Translations under genes and position numbers: made by a program
NCBI GenBank assembly: GCA_019420585.1
Contig: JAHZGX010000020.1
Coordinates: 161,855 to 225,854, forward strand
Length of the DNA stretch: 64,000 nucleotides
From: Prevotellaceae bacterium
Lineage (GTDB): Bacteria; Bacteroidota; Bacteroidia; Bacteroidales; Bacteroidaceae
Direction: 5' to 3'
Shown: positions 1 through 8,700 of the stretch, one piece after another
Layout of the letters: every line of letters starts with the position of its first letter
How positions within the stretch are numbered: the stretch's first letter is position 1
The notes under the pieces: generated by a model
What the model saw: the letters and a program-made list of their open reading frames with translations, nothing else
The model's database searches: none
Told to the model about the DNA's origin: nothing

Positions 1-292
1 AAAGTTGGATCCCACCGCACATGTGGCATATCTCAACGGAGACTATGCTCCGGCCGCACTTAAGGAACTGGGCATCATGGGGCTTGATTATACGGCCGAC
101 AAGTACCGCAACAATCCTAATTGGATCAACGAGGTACGTGCCAACGGCATGACCACCAATGTGTGGACCATCAATGACAAGCCCACCATGGCTGAGATGA
201 CCAACACCGGTGTGGAGTTCATCACTACGGACAATCCTGTGGATGCTCTTGAAGTAGAGCAGATATACAACAAGCAGAAGGCCGGGGAGTAA
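1..292 (+). CDS. Glycerophosphodiester phosphodiesterase family protein, C-terminal part
   Basis: The reading frame is already open at base 2, so the gene begins outside the window; the last 96 or so residues are present and end at TAA 290-292. The segment reads like the end of a GDPD TIM barrel: a strand with 'TTNVWTIND', then a helix 'KPTMAEM', then 'GVEFITTDNP', the usual last strand and loop in which the enzyme family ends. Such enzymes hydrolyse glycerophosphodiesters to glycerol-3-phosphate and an alcohol. Catalytic residues lie in the missing N-terminal part, so activity cannot be judged. The next gene, ychF, is separated by 175 bases and probably has its own promoter. Confidence 0.75.
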   Translation, partial: KLDPTAHVAYLNGDYAPAALKELGIMGLDYTADKYRNNPNWINEVRANGMTTNVWTINDKPTMAEMTNTGVEFITTDNPVDALEVEQIYNKQKAGE

Positions 293-428
293 ATTCCGTG
301 GCAAGATAATCGGCGTCGGTACCTGTCACCTACATGGGCAGACGGATACCGCCGCCGTTCTTTTTGTCCCAAGACACTCTTTTTGCGAAAGAGCGGCACT
401 TCACTCCCCCACCTCGCCGAAAATCCTT

Positions 429-436
429 ACCTTTGT
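429..436 (+). promoter_or_regulatory. Promoter -7 element upstream of ychF
   Basis: TACCTTTG matches the Bacteroidetes TAnnTTTG core, 32 bases before the ychF start. No TTTG at the expected -33 distance is visible, so this is a partial match. Confidence 0.4.
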
Positions 437-467
437 GGAAGTAAACAAAATGTAAGATATATAGAAT

Positions 468-1565
468 ATGAAAGCAGGTATAGTGGGACTGCCCAACGTG
501 GGTAAGTCTACTCTTTTCAACTGCCTGTCCAGTGCTAAGGCGCAGGCGGCCAATTTCCCCTTTTGTACCATAGATGCCCAGTTGGGGCAGGTGTCCGTGC
601 CTGATGAGCGACTGACCAAACTGGCTGAACTGGTTCATCCGGGGCGCATCGTGCCTGCCGTGTGTGACATTGTGGACATTGCCGGGCTGGTCAAGGGAGC
701 CAGCAAAGGTGAGGGACTGGGTAACCAGTTCCTTGCGAACATACGTGAGTGTGACGCCATCATACACGTGCTGCGCTGCTTCGACAATGGTAACATTGTA
801 CATGTGGATGGCAGTGTGAACCCTGTGAGGGATAAGGAAATCATTGACACCGAACTTCAATTGAAGGACCTGGAGACAGTGGAGAGCCGTATGAAGAAGG
901 TGGAAAAGGCTGCCCGCGTGGGAGGCGACAAGCAGGCACGCATAGAACTCGATGTCCTGGAGGCTTACCATGAGGCTTTGCTCAAGGGCGAAAGCGCACG
1001 CACGGTTACTTTTGACACGGAGGATGAGAAGGCGGCCGCCAAAGGAATGTTCCTGCTGACGGCCAAGCCCGTGCTGTATGTGTGCAACGTGGACGATGCC
1101 AGCGCATCGGCGGGCAATGCATACACCGAGGCGGTGGCCAAGGCCATCCAGGGCGAGGATGCCGAGATGCTCATCATAAGCGCACAGACCGAGGCTGACA
1201 TTGCCGAACTGGAGAGTTACGAAGAAAAACAGATGTTCCTGGAAGACATGGGGCTCAAGGAAAGCGGCTGCAACCGACTTATCAAGGCCATCTATCACTT
1301 GCTCACGCTGCAGACCTTCATCACGGCCGGAGAGATGGAAGTGAAGGCATGGACCTTCCGTCGGGGCTGGAAGGCTCCGCAGTGTGCGGGCGTCATCCAC
1401 ACCGACTTTGAGAAGGGCTTCATTCGTGCCGAGGTTATCAAGTATGACGACTATATCCATTACGGCTCTGAGGCGGCTGTGCGTGAGGCCGGCAAGATGG
1501 GAGTCGAGGGCAAGGACTATGTGGTACAGGACGGTGACATCATGCACTTCAGATTCAACGTATGA
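468..1565 (+). CDS. ychF: Redox-regulated ATPase/GTPase YchF
   Basis: A 365-residue protein of the YchF/Ola1 family, full length for the family. The P-loop is at residues 7-15 (GLPNVGKST), the switch region DIAGL follows near residue 70, and the nucleotide-specificity loop reads NVDD where Ras-like GTPases have NKxD, as expected for YchF, which prefers ATP. The C-terminal third contains the TGS domain (FITAGEMEVKAW). Family members bind ribosomes and respond to stress; the exact role is unsettled. The stop codon overlaps the start of the next gene (ATGA, 1562-1565), so the two are probably translationally coupled, an arrangement that places lgt in the same transcript. Confidence 0.95.
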   Translation: MKAGIVGLPNVGKSTLFNCLSSAKAQAANFPFCTIDAQLGQVSVPDERLTKLAELVHPGRIVPAVCDIVDIAGLVKGASKGEGLGNQFLANIRECDAIIHVLRCFDNGNIVHVDGSVNPVRDKEIIDTELQLKDLETVESRMKKVEKAARVGGDKQARIELDVLEAYHEALLKGESARTVTFDTEDEKAAAKGMFLLTAKPVLYVCNVDDASASAGNAYTEAVAKAIQGEDAEMLIISAQTEADIAELESYEEKQMFLEDMGLKESGCNRLIKAIYHLLTLQTFITAGEMEVKAWTFRRGWKAPQCAGVIHTDFEKGFIRAEVIKYDDYIHYGSEAAVREAGKMGVEGKDYVVQDGDIMHFRFNV

Positions 1566-3463
1566 CAGAACTTTACATTCACTGGAACCCTTCCACCACG
1601 GCTTTTGAACTGGGTTCCTTGGCCGTACGCTGGTATTCGCTATGCTGGTGTGCGGGTCTGCTGAGCGTGTACTTGCTCATGCATCGACTGTTCAGGCAGC
1701 AGAAACTGACTGATGAGCAGTTTGATCCCATGTTCCTCTATTGCTTCCTGGGCATCCTGATAGGTGCCCGCCTGGGGCATTGCCTCTTTTACGAGCCGGA
1801 GTATTTCCTGCATCACATCTGTGAGATGCTGCTACCCATACGTGAGACTGCCGACCCCAATCTGTGGAGCGGTGCGCTGACTTGGCTGCCCACGGGTAAT
1901 GAAGGTACCCACTGGGCATTCACCGGCTATGAGGGATTGGCAAGCCATGGCGGCACGCTGGGGCTCATGCTGGCTTTGGTGCTCTACTCCAGAAGTCAGA
2001 AAATCAATCTCATGCGGGTACTTGACAATGTTGCCATTGTGACTCCTGTGTGTGCCTGTGCCATACGTTTGGGCAATCTCATGAATTCTGAAATCATAGG
2101 CCGTGTCACCGATGTGCCCTGGGCTTTTGTCTTCGAGCGCATTGACATGTATCCTCGGCACCCCGGGCAACTCTATGAGGCCATCTGCTATGCCTGTTTC
2201 TTCTTTATAGGGTGGTGGCTTTACAAGCGCCGCCCCGAGCGTGTGGGCACGGGATTCTTCTTCGGCCTGTGTCTTGTGCTCATCTTCTCAAGCCGCATAC
2301 TGATAGAGTTCACCAAGGAGAATCAAGTGGATTTTGAGAATGGCATGATCTTCAACATGGGTCAGTTGCTCAGCGTCCCCTTTGTACTGTTGGGGGGTTA
2401 CTGCATGTTGGGCGGTAAGTGGTGCCGCCGGCTGGGCGAGCACAAAAATCTTTCTGTTGTTGTGCTGTTGCTCATCCTCTTCACCTCATGCAAGTCCGGG
2501 CAAAACAGCGTGGCACAGACTCAGGGCACCGAGCAGCACAGGGTGGTGGTGGCCTACGTCACCTCATGGACACATGACTTGCCTGACCCTACCGTGATGA
2601 CGCACATCAACTATGCTTTCGGCAGAGTGACTCCCACACATGACGGTGTATCGGTGGACAATCCAGACCGCCTGCGTGCCATTGTGGAACTGAAACGCAG
2701 GAATCCCAATCTGAAAGTCCTGCTTTCTGTGGGAGGATGGGGAGCCGGAGGTTTCAGTGAGATGGCTTCGAACCAAGAAACACGTGAACGCTTCTGTGCC
2801 TCATGCGCACAGACTGCCAAGGATTTTGGGCTGGACGGAATCGATATCGACTGGGAGTATCCGGGCAGCAAGGCTGCAGGAATTGCCGCTTCACCGCAGG
2901 ACAGGGAAAACTTCACCCTACTGATGAAGGGCTTGCGCAAGTCATTGGGAAGCGACCTCCTTGTTACCTTGGCAACGGCGGCCATGGGGAATCATTATGA
3001 TTTCCCTGCCTTCATGGACGATGTGGACTTCGTGAACATGATGACTTACGACATGGGCGGCGCCCCCAGGCACCATGCTCCCCTGTATAGTTCCGAGAGA
3101 TTTCAGGGCATGTCCTGTCAGAAGGCCATGCAGGCGCATCAGGATCAGGGCGTGCCTGCAGGGAAACTGGTATTGGGCTTGCCTTTCTATGGGAGAGGCT
3201 CCAAGGAAGTGGGCGATTTCGTGAACTTCAGTGGCATAAAGCAGTTGGAGGGCTATACCGAGCAGTGGGACAAGCAGGCTCAGGTGCCTTACCTTACCGA
3301 CAGGGAGGGTAAGGTGGTGCTGGGCTATGACAATGCCCGCTCGCTCAAGGGCAAGGGAAAGTTTGCACGCAAGCATCACCTGAGAGGTTTGATGTACTGG
3401 GACTATAACGGCGATGACAGCCAAGGCACACTGCGCAATGTGGTGTGGGAATCCATGCAGTAG
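1562..3463 (+). CDS. lgt: Prolipoprotein diacylglyceryl transferase fused to a GH18 lipoprotein
   Basis: One uninterrupted 633-codon frame carries two enzymes. Residues 1-281 are Lgt, a multi-pass inner membrane enzyme that moves diacylglycerol from phosphatidylglycerol to the lipobox cysteine: GARLGHCLFY, SHGGTLG, the signature RLGNLMNSEIIG and the last helix region are present. Residues 320-633 are a GH18 chitinase-like barrel with the full catalytic motif DGIDIDWE (residues 425-432, acid Glu432). Between them, residues 282-310 look exactly like a lipoprotein signal peptide: basic stretch, hydrophobic run and lipobox LFTSC with Cys310 (codon 2489-2491). An in-frame ATG at 2405 could start a separate lipoprotein. 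So the product may be a true fusion, a fusion cleaved at Cys310, or two proteins made from nested starts. Overlaps ychF by 4 bases. Confidence 0.88.
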   Translation: MTELYIHWNPSTTAFELGSLAVRWYSLCWCAGLLSVYLLMHRLFRQQKLTDEQFDPMFLYCFLGILIGARLGHCLFYEPEYFLHHICEMLLPIRETADPNLWSGALTWLPTGNEGTHWAFTGYEGLASHGGTLGLMLALVLYSRSQKINLMRVLDNVAIVTPVCACAIRLGNLMNSEIIGRVTDVPWAFVFERIDMYPRHPGQLYEAICYACFFFIGWWLYKRRPERVGTGFFFGLCLVLIFSSRILIEFTKENQVDFENGMIFNMGQLLSVPFVLLGGYCMLGGKWCRRLGEHKNLSVVVLLLILFTSCKSGQNSVAQTQGTEQHRVVVAYVTSWTHDLPDPTVMTHINYAFGRVTPTHDGVSVDNPDRLRAIVELKRRNPNLKVLLSVGGWGAGGFSEMASNQETRERFCASCAQTAKDFGLDGIDIDWEYPGSKAAGIAASPQDRENFTLLMKGLRKSLGSDLLVTLATAAMGNHYDFPAFMDDVDFVNMMTYDMGGAPRHHAPLYSSERFQGMSCQKAMQAHQDQGVPAGKLVLGLPFYGRGSKEVGDFVNFSGIKQLEGYTEQWDKQAQVPYLTDREGKVVLGYDNARSLKGKGKFARKHHLRGLMYWDYNGDDSQGTLRNVVWESMQ

Positions 3464-3538
3464 TCTATCAGTTGCCGGAGACCGGCCTTTGGAAAGGAGC
3501 ATACTGATGACAATCACAAGAAGCCAATACTCAGATAT

Positions 3539-5008
3539 ATGAGGCACATCATTTTCATCATGCTTTTACTCCTGGCTGGAGTCACTCTCCAGGCCAAGCA
3601 GGAGGAGGCTGCACGTGTGCTGGTGCTTACCGAGCGCGGTGGGCAGCATGAGGGATTCGTAAAGGAAGCCTTGCGCTGGCTTAAGGATTATGGGAAGCAG
3701 CACCATGTGGCGATGGACGTGGTAAATGATACCAAGTCCATCAATGACACTTCGCTGGCACGCTACAAAGTGTTCCTGCAACTCAATTACCCACCTTACA
3801 ACTGGACCGATGAGGCCAAGGTGGCCATGGAAAATGCCATGCGTTACGGCACCGTGGGCTGGGTGGGATTCCATCATGCTTCCCTGCTGGGTGACTTCGA
3901 TGGTTTTCCCATGTGGCAGTGGGCATCACGTTTCCTGGGTGGCATCACGTTTCAGAATTATGTGGCCGAGACTTGCAGTGCGAAGGTGGTGGTGGAGCAG
4001 GACGGGCATCCCGTGTTTCGCGGGGTGAGCAAGGAGTTTACACTGCCTGATGATGAATGGTACACTTACAACCGAAGCCCGCGAGGCAATGTCAAGGTAC
4101 TGGCTCACGTGGATGAGAATACTTACAGCACCGACACTCAGGTGCGCATGGGAGACCACCCTGTGGTGTGGACTAACGAAAGAGTCAAGGCGCGCAACGT
4201 GTATTTTCAGTTCGGACATCATGCCAACCTGTTCCGCAACGAGGATTTCTGCAAGATGTTCTCCAATGCTTTGGAGTGGGCAGCCGGGCCTGCTCAATGG
4301 TTTCCCAGGTGCCATGCCCTGGTGCTTCACAACCCGGGCGTGGAGCGTGCCCACAGGGATTTTGACGAGGATGCCATGGCTTATTTCCGTGAATTGTCTA
4401 TAGGCGATGGTATAGTGTTTGATTATACCACCAACTTTGATGACATCAACTATGAGAATCTCCGCACCTATGACATGCTCATCTCGCTTGATGACAACCC
4501 GGGGCACACTTCTGCCCAGCGTGAGGCGTTTCAGAAGTATATGGAGAACGGCGGCGGATGGCTCGGTTTTCACTCGGCGGCCTTTAACCTTCCCTCCACC
4601 GGATGGCCTTGGTTTGTGCAGTTCTTGGGCGGGGCTGTGTTCAACCGCAATTCGTGGCCGCCGCTGCCTGCCAAACTGAGGAATGATGCGCCGGAACATC
4701 CTTTGATGAAGGGGATGCCGGAAAGTTATATGGCACCGGAGAACGAATGGTATCAGTGGGAACCCAGTCCGCGCCTCAATCCTGACGTGCGTGTGCTGCT
4801 CTCGCTGGACGATGACAACTATCCCCTGGGATTGAAGGACGAGTTGCCCAAGGGATTGGATACGCCGGTGGCATGGACCAACACACGTTATAATATGGTA
4901 TACCTAAACTGGGGACACGGGCACCGTATCTTCACCTGCCCCACTCAGAATTATCTTGTGTATAACAGTATCCGCTGGCTTGCTCGCAAGAGTTATGACA
5001 GGAAGTAG
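3539..5008 (+). CDS. Secreted protein with two ThuA-like domains
   Basis: A 489-residue protein with a signal peptide (residues 1-19, MRHIIFIMLLLLAGVTLQA). It consists of two consecutive ThuA-like (trehalose utilization, glutamine-amidotransferase-like fold) modules, about residues 22-250 and 256-485. Each has a 'GWxGFH' strand-turn (VGWVGFHHAS and GGWLGFHSAA), a 'LGG..F' segment, a 'P..EWY' loop and a closing '.W.N......Y...GH' motif. ThuA proteins in Bacteroidetes are commonly exported and occur in carbohydrate loci, but no biochemical role is firmly known. The gene lies 75 bases after the Lgt-GH18 gene on the same strand and may share its transcript; a strong hairpin follows at 5042-5076. 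Confidence 0.8.
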   Translation: MRHIIFIMLLLLAGVTLQAKQEEAARVLVLTERGGQHEGFVKEALRWLKDYGKQHHVAMDVVNDTKSINDTSLARYKVFLQLNYPPYNWTDEAKVAMENAMRYGTVGWVGFHHASLLGDFDGFPMWQWASRFLGGITFQNYVAETCSAKVVVEQDGHPVFRGVSKEFTLPDDEWYTYNRSPRGNVKVLAHVDENTYSTDTQVRMGDHPVVWTNERVKARNVYFQFGHHANLFRNEDFCKMFSNALEWAAGPAQWFPRCHALVLHNPGVERAHRDFDEDAMAYFRELSIGDGIVFDYTTNFDDINYENLRTYDMLISLDDNPGHTSAQREAFQKYMENGGGWLGFHSAAFNLPSTGWPWFVQFLGGAVFNRNSWPPLPAKLRNDAPEHPLMKGMPESYMAPENEWYQWEPSPRLNPDVRVLLSLDDDNYPLGLKDELPKGLDTPVAWTNTRYNMVYLNWGHGHRIFTCPTQNYLVYNSIRWLARKSYDRK

Positions 5009-5041
5009 TATACCGATAAGGTAACCGTATGTCAATACACA

Positions 5042-5076
5042 GCAAGGGGCTTCGTGTCATTCACGAAGCCCCTTGC
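5042..5076. terminator. Perfect 15-bp stem-loop after the ThuA gene
   Basis: GCAAGGGGCTTCGTG (5042-5056), loop TCATT, and its exact complement 5062-5076. No T-run follows on the plus strand, so it may be a terminator, an mRNA 3' end stabiliser, or the edge of the repeat element that starts 10 bases later. Confidence 0.65.
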
Positions 5077-5086
5077 GTATGAAATC

Positions 5087-5321
5087 AAGTCATTTGCAAG
5101 TGAAAATAAGTCACTCACAGATGAAAACAAGTCACTTGCGAGGAGGCAAATCCGCTTAGGGACAGGAAAGTCGCTTGGAAGCATGTCGGCCATAGGGTGT
5201 GACGGGTAAAACATCCGTTTTTTGAAAACTTTATTAGATACTACTTTCAAAGTGTGCTTAATATTAACACACTTTATTTTCACCATATATAGCCACCCCC
5301 AAGATTTATCCGGTGAGCCGA
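5087..5321. repeat. AAGTCA direct-repeat element, copy 1
   Basis: Three units beginning AAGTCA at 5087, 5108 and 5129 (period 21), the third reading AAGTCACTTGCGAGG. After a unique spacer the copy ends with AGATTTATCCGGTGAGCCGA. The same order of parts occurs at 60736-60968, with a shorter spacer. Confidence 0.6.
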
Positions 5322-5839
5322 AATTTCCCCTTTCTGATTCCTCTGCCGGAAGGTGGTGTGCTGCGTCTTTATAATCCCCAATCGGCCGACCGAGAACTAT
5401 CTCCCTTGCTTGTCCTGTGGAACTCTGTTCTGTGTTTCCCGCACTCTCTTTCCCCGCTTTACAGCCCACCTCCTCTCGCCGTAGCCCGCTATGCCTTCGG
5501 GAATGTAGACCTCAGAATTGAGGCTTGGTCCAAATCGGATTGCCGCAACGTCGTACTCTGGCATCTTGATATTGTCAAGATTTTGGAGACGTGGTGCGAA
5601 AATACGCCTGCCCAGGAAAAAAATAAATCAGGTGAGGAAAATTTTTTTTCCTGGTGGGAAACATAAAATCGGGTGGTTGGGCGAAAACACGAATATGTAA
5701 AGAAAAAGGAATCCTACCCGCTGCGCCTTCGGGGAGTTGGTGGTAAACGGAAAAAGCCAGCGCAGAAAAGCATCAGAACTCTAATGGCCGATTGGGGATA
5801 ATAGTTGTTAGATGCCTGTTAGGGGTTCTGTATTATCCG

Positions 5840-8455
5840 TTACTTTCCACCCACCAGCCGCTTGATGTCATTGAGCCTGTTCAGAGCCTCAATGGGGGTC
5901 AGGTTGTTGATGTCGGTGTTCAGTATTTCGTCACGTATCTGGCAAAGTACTGGGTCGTCAAGTTGGAAGATGCTCATCTGCATCCCGCTTGCCGGTTCGG
6001 TATGGGCGGCTATGCCCTTGCCCAGTCCCTCATGATCCATGGTTTGCTCCAGTTGGTGCAGCACTTCATCGGCGCGTTCCACGATGCCTGCAGGCATTCC
6101 CGCTAGCCGTGCCACGTGTATGCCGAAACTGTGTGCACTGCCTCCTGGTTCCAGTTTGCGCAGAAAGATGACCTTGCCGTCCATTTCCCTTACGCTCACA
6201 TTGAAGTTCTTGATGCGCGCAAAGCGTGCCTCCATCTCGTTGAGTTCATGATAATGCGTAGCGAAGAGTGTGCGTGCATGTCCTCCGCGGTTCTCATGTA
6301 TGTACTCCACAATGGCCCATGCGATGCTTATACCGTCGTAGGTGCTAGTGCCGCGCCCCAGTTCGTCAAAGAGTACAAGCGAGCGCTGAGATAGGTTGTT
6401 CATGATGTTGGCGGCCTCGCTCATCTCCACCATGAAGGTGCTCTCGCCGATGGAGATGTTGTCGCTCGCCCCTACGCGAGTGAAGATTTTGTCGACATAT
6501 CCAATGTGTGCGCTTTCGGCCGGAACAAAGCATCCCATCTGTGCCATGAGCGTGATGAGCGCTGTCTGCCGCAGCAGTGCGCTCTTTCCCGCCATGTTGG
6601 GGCCTGTGATGATGATGATTTGCTGTTTAGCGGTATCAAGGTACACATCGTTGGCTACGTAGCGCTCGCCCAGGGGCAGTTGCCGTTCGATGACGGGGTG
6701 GCGTCCCTGGCGTATGTCTAGTACTTCCGAGTCGTCTACCACAGGGCGCACGTAACGGTTTTCCTGGGCGCACAGCGCGAAGGAGAGCAGGCAGTCCAGT
6801 TGTGCCAGCAGGTTGGCATCGGTCTGTATGGGGGCTACGTATTGTGCCAGGTCGGCCACTAGATTGGCAAAGAGCCTTGTCTCCAGTGCCAATATGCGCT
6901 CCTGGGCACCTGTTATCTTCTCTTCATATTCCTTGAGTTCCTGTGTGATGTAGCGTTCTGCCTGGGTCAGCGTCTGCTTTCTTATCCATTCCTGCGGCAC
7001 GAGTTCCTTGTAGGTGTTGCGCACTTCCAGATAATAGCCAAAGACGTTGTTGTACCCTATCTTCAGGCTCTGTATTCCTGTTGCCTCGGCTTCGCGCTGC
7101 TGTATGTGCAGGAGGTATTCCTTGCCGTTATAGGCAATTTGGCGCAGTTCGTCCAGTTCTTGGTTCACTCCCGGCTGTATCACGTTGCCTCGGTTGACCA
7201 TGAGAGGTGCGTCGGGGCTTATCTCGCGTATGATGCGGTCTTTTATGGTGTCGCAGAGTTCCAGTTGTGTGCCGATGTGCCTGAGCGTCTCGTCATCGGC
7301 GTTGGCGCATGCCTGTTTCATGCTGACGAGTGCCTGCAGGGCCGTGCTCAGTTGAAGCATGTCACGCGGTGACACACGCCCCGTGCTCACGCGCCCGATG
7401 ATGCGTTCCAGGTCGCCCACGCGTTGCAGTTCGCTCTCCACTTGCTCGCGCAGGTTTGGGTAGCGGAAAAAGCAGTCCACCACATCAAGCCTCTTGTTGA
7501 TGCGGCGTACGTCTTTCAATGGGAAGAGCATCCAGCGGCGCAGCATGCGTGCTCCCATGGGTGTCACGGTGCGGCCTATGACATTGAGCAGTGAGATGCC
7601 GTCCTCATTCATTGAGGCCACCAGTTCCAGGTTGCGCACCGTGAACTTGTCGAGCCTCACGTAACGGTCTTCCTCAATGCGTCGCAGCGTGGTGATGTGA
7701 CTCACCTGAGTGTGCTGGGTCTGCTCGAGGTACTGCATGACGACTCCTGCTGCCACCACCCCGCTGTGCAGGTGGTCGACACCGAATCCCTTGAGGTTCT
7801 TCACCCCGAAGTGCTTGTAGAGCCGTTCTCTGGCGGTGCTCTCGGTGAAGGCCCAGTCGTCCATCTCGAAGGTGATGTGGCGCAGACCGAATGATCCTTC
7901 AAACATGCCCCGCTTGCCCCGCTCGTAGAGAATTTCCTTGGGAGCGAAATTCTCCATGAGTTTATCTGTGTGCTCAGGAGTACCCTCGGCAATGAGAAAC
8001 TCGCCGGTGCTGATGTCAAGCAGTGCTAGGCCGCAGGTGGACTTGCCGAAATGGACGGCTGCCAGGAAATTGTTTTCTCGGCTGTCGAGCACGTTCTCAC
8101 TCATGGCCACACCTGGGGTAACGAGTTCCGTAATGCCTCGCTTCACCAAGGTCTTGGTCTGTTTAGGGTCTTCAAGTTGGTCGCAGATTGCTACGCGTCT
8201 GCCTGCGCGCACCAGTTTGGGCAGGTAGGTATCAAGCGCATGGTGGGGAAATCCCGCCATTTCGGTGGAGGGCATGTGCTCCTTGCCGTTGTTCCTGCGC
8301 GTGAGAGTGATGCCTAGAATGGCAGAGGCTTCTACCGCGTCCTGTGCATAAGTCTCATAGAAGTCACCGCAGCGGAACAGTAGAAGCGCATCGGGATGTT
8401 TCGCTTTCAAGTCGTAAAACTGCTTCATCATGGGTGTCAGCCCGTCCTTTGCCAT
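5840..8455 (-). CDS. mutS: DNA mismatch repair protein MutS
   Basis: An 871-residue MutS1, full length. The mismatch-reading motif FYE is at residues 32-34, placed as in E. coli MutS (Phe-x-Glu). The core and clamp domains follow, then the ABC-type ATPase near residues 600-780 with Walker A (GPNMAGKS), signature region (STFMVEMSEAANIM), Walker B with LFDELGRGTST and the H-loop ATHYHEL. It binds base mismatches and small loops and recruits MutL. It is the only gene in its transcript here: a long gap lies downstream and the LamG gene upstream is also on the minus strand but separated by 245 bases with a terminator. A TAACTTTG promoter core lies at 8508-8515. Confidence 0.97.
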   Translation of the reverse strand: MAKDGLTPMMKQFYDLKAKHPDALLLFRCGDFYETYAQDAVEASAILGITLTRRNNGKEHMPSTEMAGFPHHALDTYLPKLVRAGRRVAICDQLEDPKQTKTLVKRGITELVTPGVAMSENVLDSRENNFLAAVHFGKSTCGLALLDISTGEFLIAEGTPEHTDKLMENFAPKEILYERGKRGMFEGSFGLRHITFEMDDWAFTESTARERLYKHFGVKNLKGFGVDHLHSGVVAAGVVMQYLEQTQHTQVSHITTLRRIEEDRYVRLDKFTVRNLELVASMNEDGISLLNVIGRTVTPMGARMLRRWMLFPLKDVRRINKRLDVVDCFFRYPNLREQVESELQRVGDLERIIGRVSTGRVSPRDMLQLSTALQALVSMKQACANADDETLRHIGTQLELCDTIKDRIIREISPDAPLMVNRGNVIQPGVNQELDELRQIAYNGKEYLLHIQQREAEATGIQSLKIGYNNVFGYYLEVRNTYKELVPQEWIRKQTLTQAERYITQELKEYEEKITGAQERILALETRLFANLVADLAQYVAPIQTDANLLAQLDCLLSFALCAQENRYVRPVVDDSEVLDIRQGRHPVIERQLPLGERYVANDVYLDTAKQQIIIITGPNMAGKSALLRQTALITLMAQMGCFVPAESAHIGYVDKIFTRVGASDNISIGESTFMVEMSEAANIMNNLSQRSLVLFDELGRGTSTYDGISIAWAIVEYIHENRGGHARTLFATHYHELNEMEARFARIKNFNVSVREMDGKVIFLRKLEPGGSAHSFGIHVARLAGMPAGIVERADEVLHQLEQTMDHEGLGKGIAAHTEPASGMQMSIFQLDDPVLCQIRDEILNTDINNLTPIEALNRLNDIKRLVGGK

Positions 8456-8507
8456 TGTGTGTCTCTCCTTTGTTTTCGTTGTGTGTGCAGGTGTATGCCT
8501 TTTTGGA

Positions 8508-8515
8508 CAAAGTTA
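8508..8515 (-). promoter_or_regulatory. Promoter -7 element for mutS
   Basis: Read on the minus strand it is TAACTTTG, 53 bases before the mutS start. No well-spaced TTTG upstream element. Confidence 0.4.
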
Positions 8516-8617
8516 CGACAAATTACTCAAATAAGTCAGCCCTCTTCTCTCTTTCCTCACGCTGCCGGGGCAAGCCGGACATATGGCTGTACTCAAAGGA
8601 GGCCTGGCTGAAAAGGC

Positions 8618-8654
8618 AGCGGGGGGCACGGCCTTTCCTGCCATGCCCCCCGCT
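8618..8654 (-). terminator. Terminator of the LamG gene
   Basis: Stem AGCGGGGGGCA (8618-8628) with its exact complement at 8644-8654, loop 15 bases. On the minus strand the stem is followed by GCCTTTTC, a short T tract, fitting transcription from the LamG gene. Confidence 0.7.
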
Positions 8655-8700
8655 TGGGATTGTTTCAGAAGTCCCCTTTGGGTGCTTCTGTTAATTCTTC

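Larger units (their letters stand above)
5009..5839. other. 831-bp gene-free gap between the ThuA gene and mutS
   Basis: No convincing gene. It holds the perfect hairpin at 5042-5076, three AAGTCA-type repeat units (5087-5150), a box AGATTTATCCGGTGAGCCGA (5302-5321) that recurs at 60949, and a separated 18-bp inverted repeat (5370-5387 and 5786-5803, one mismatch). The open frames here have no coding character. Confidence 0.6.

Noticed and set aside
330..1547. Long minus-strand open frame opposite ychF
   Set aside because: It lies antisense to a strongly supported gene, has no recognisable domain and arises from codon bias.
5313..5666. 117-codon frame in the mutS-ThuA gap
   Set aside because: It crosses the repeat box and inverted repeat and has no signal, domain or promoter.
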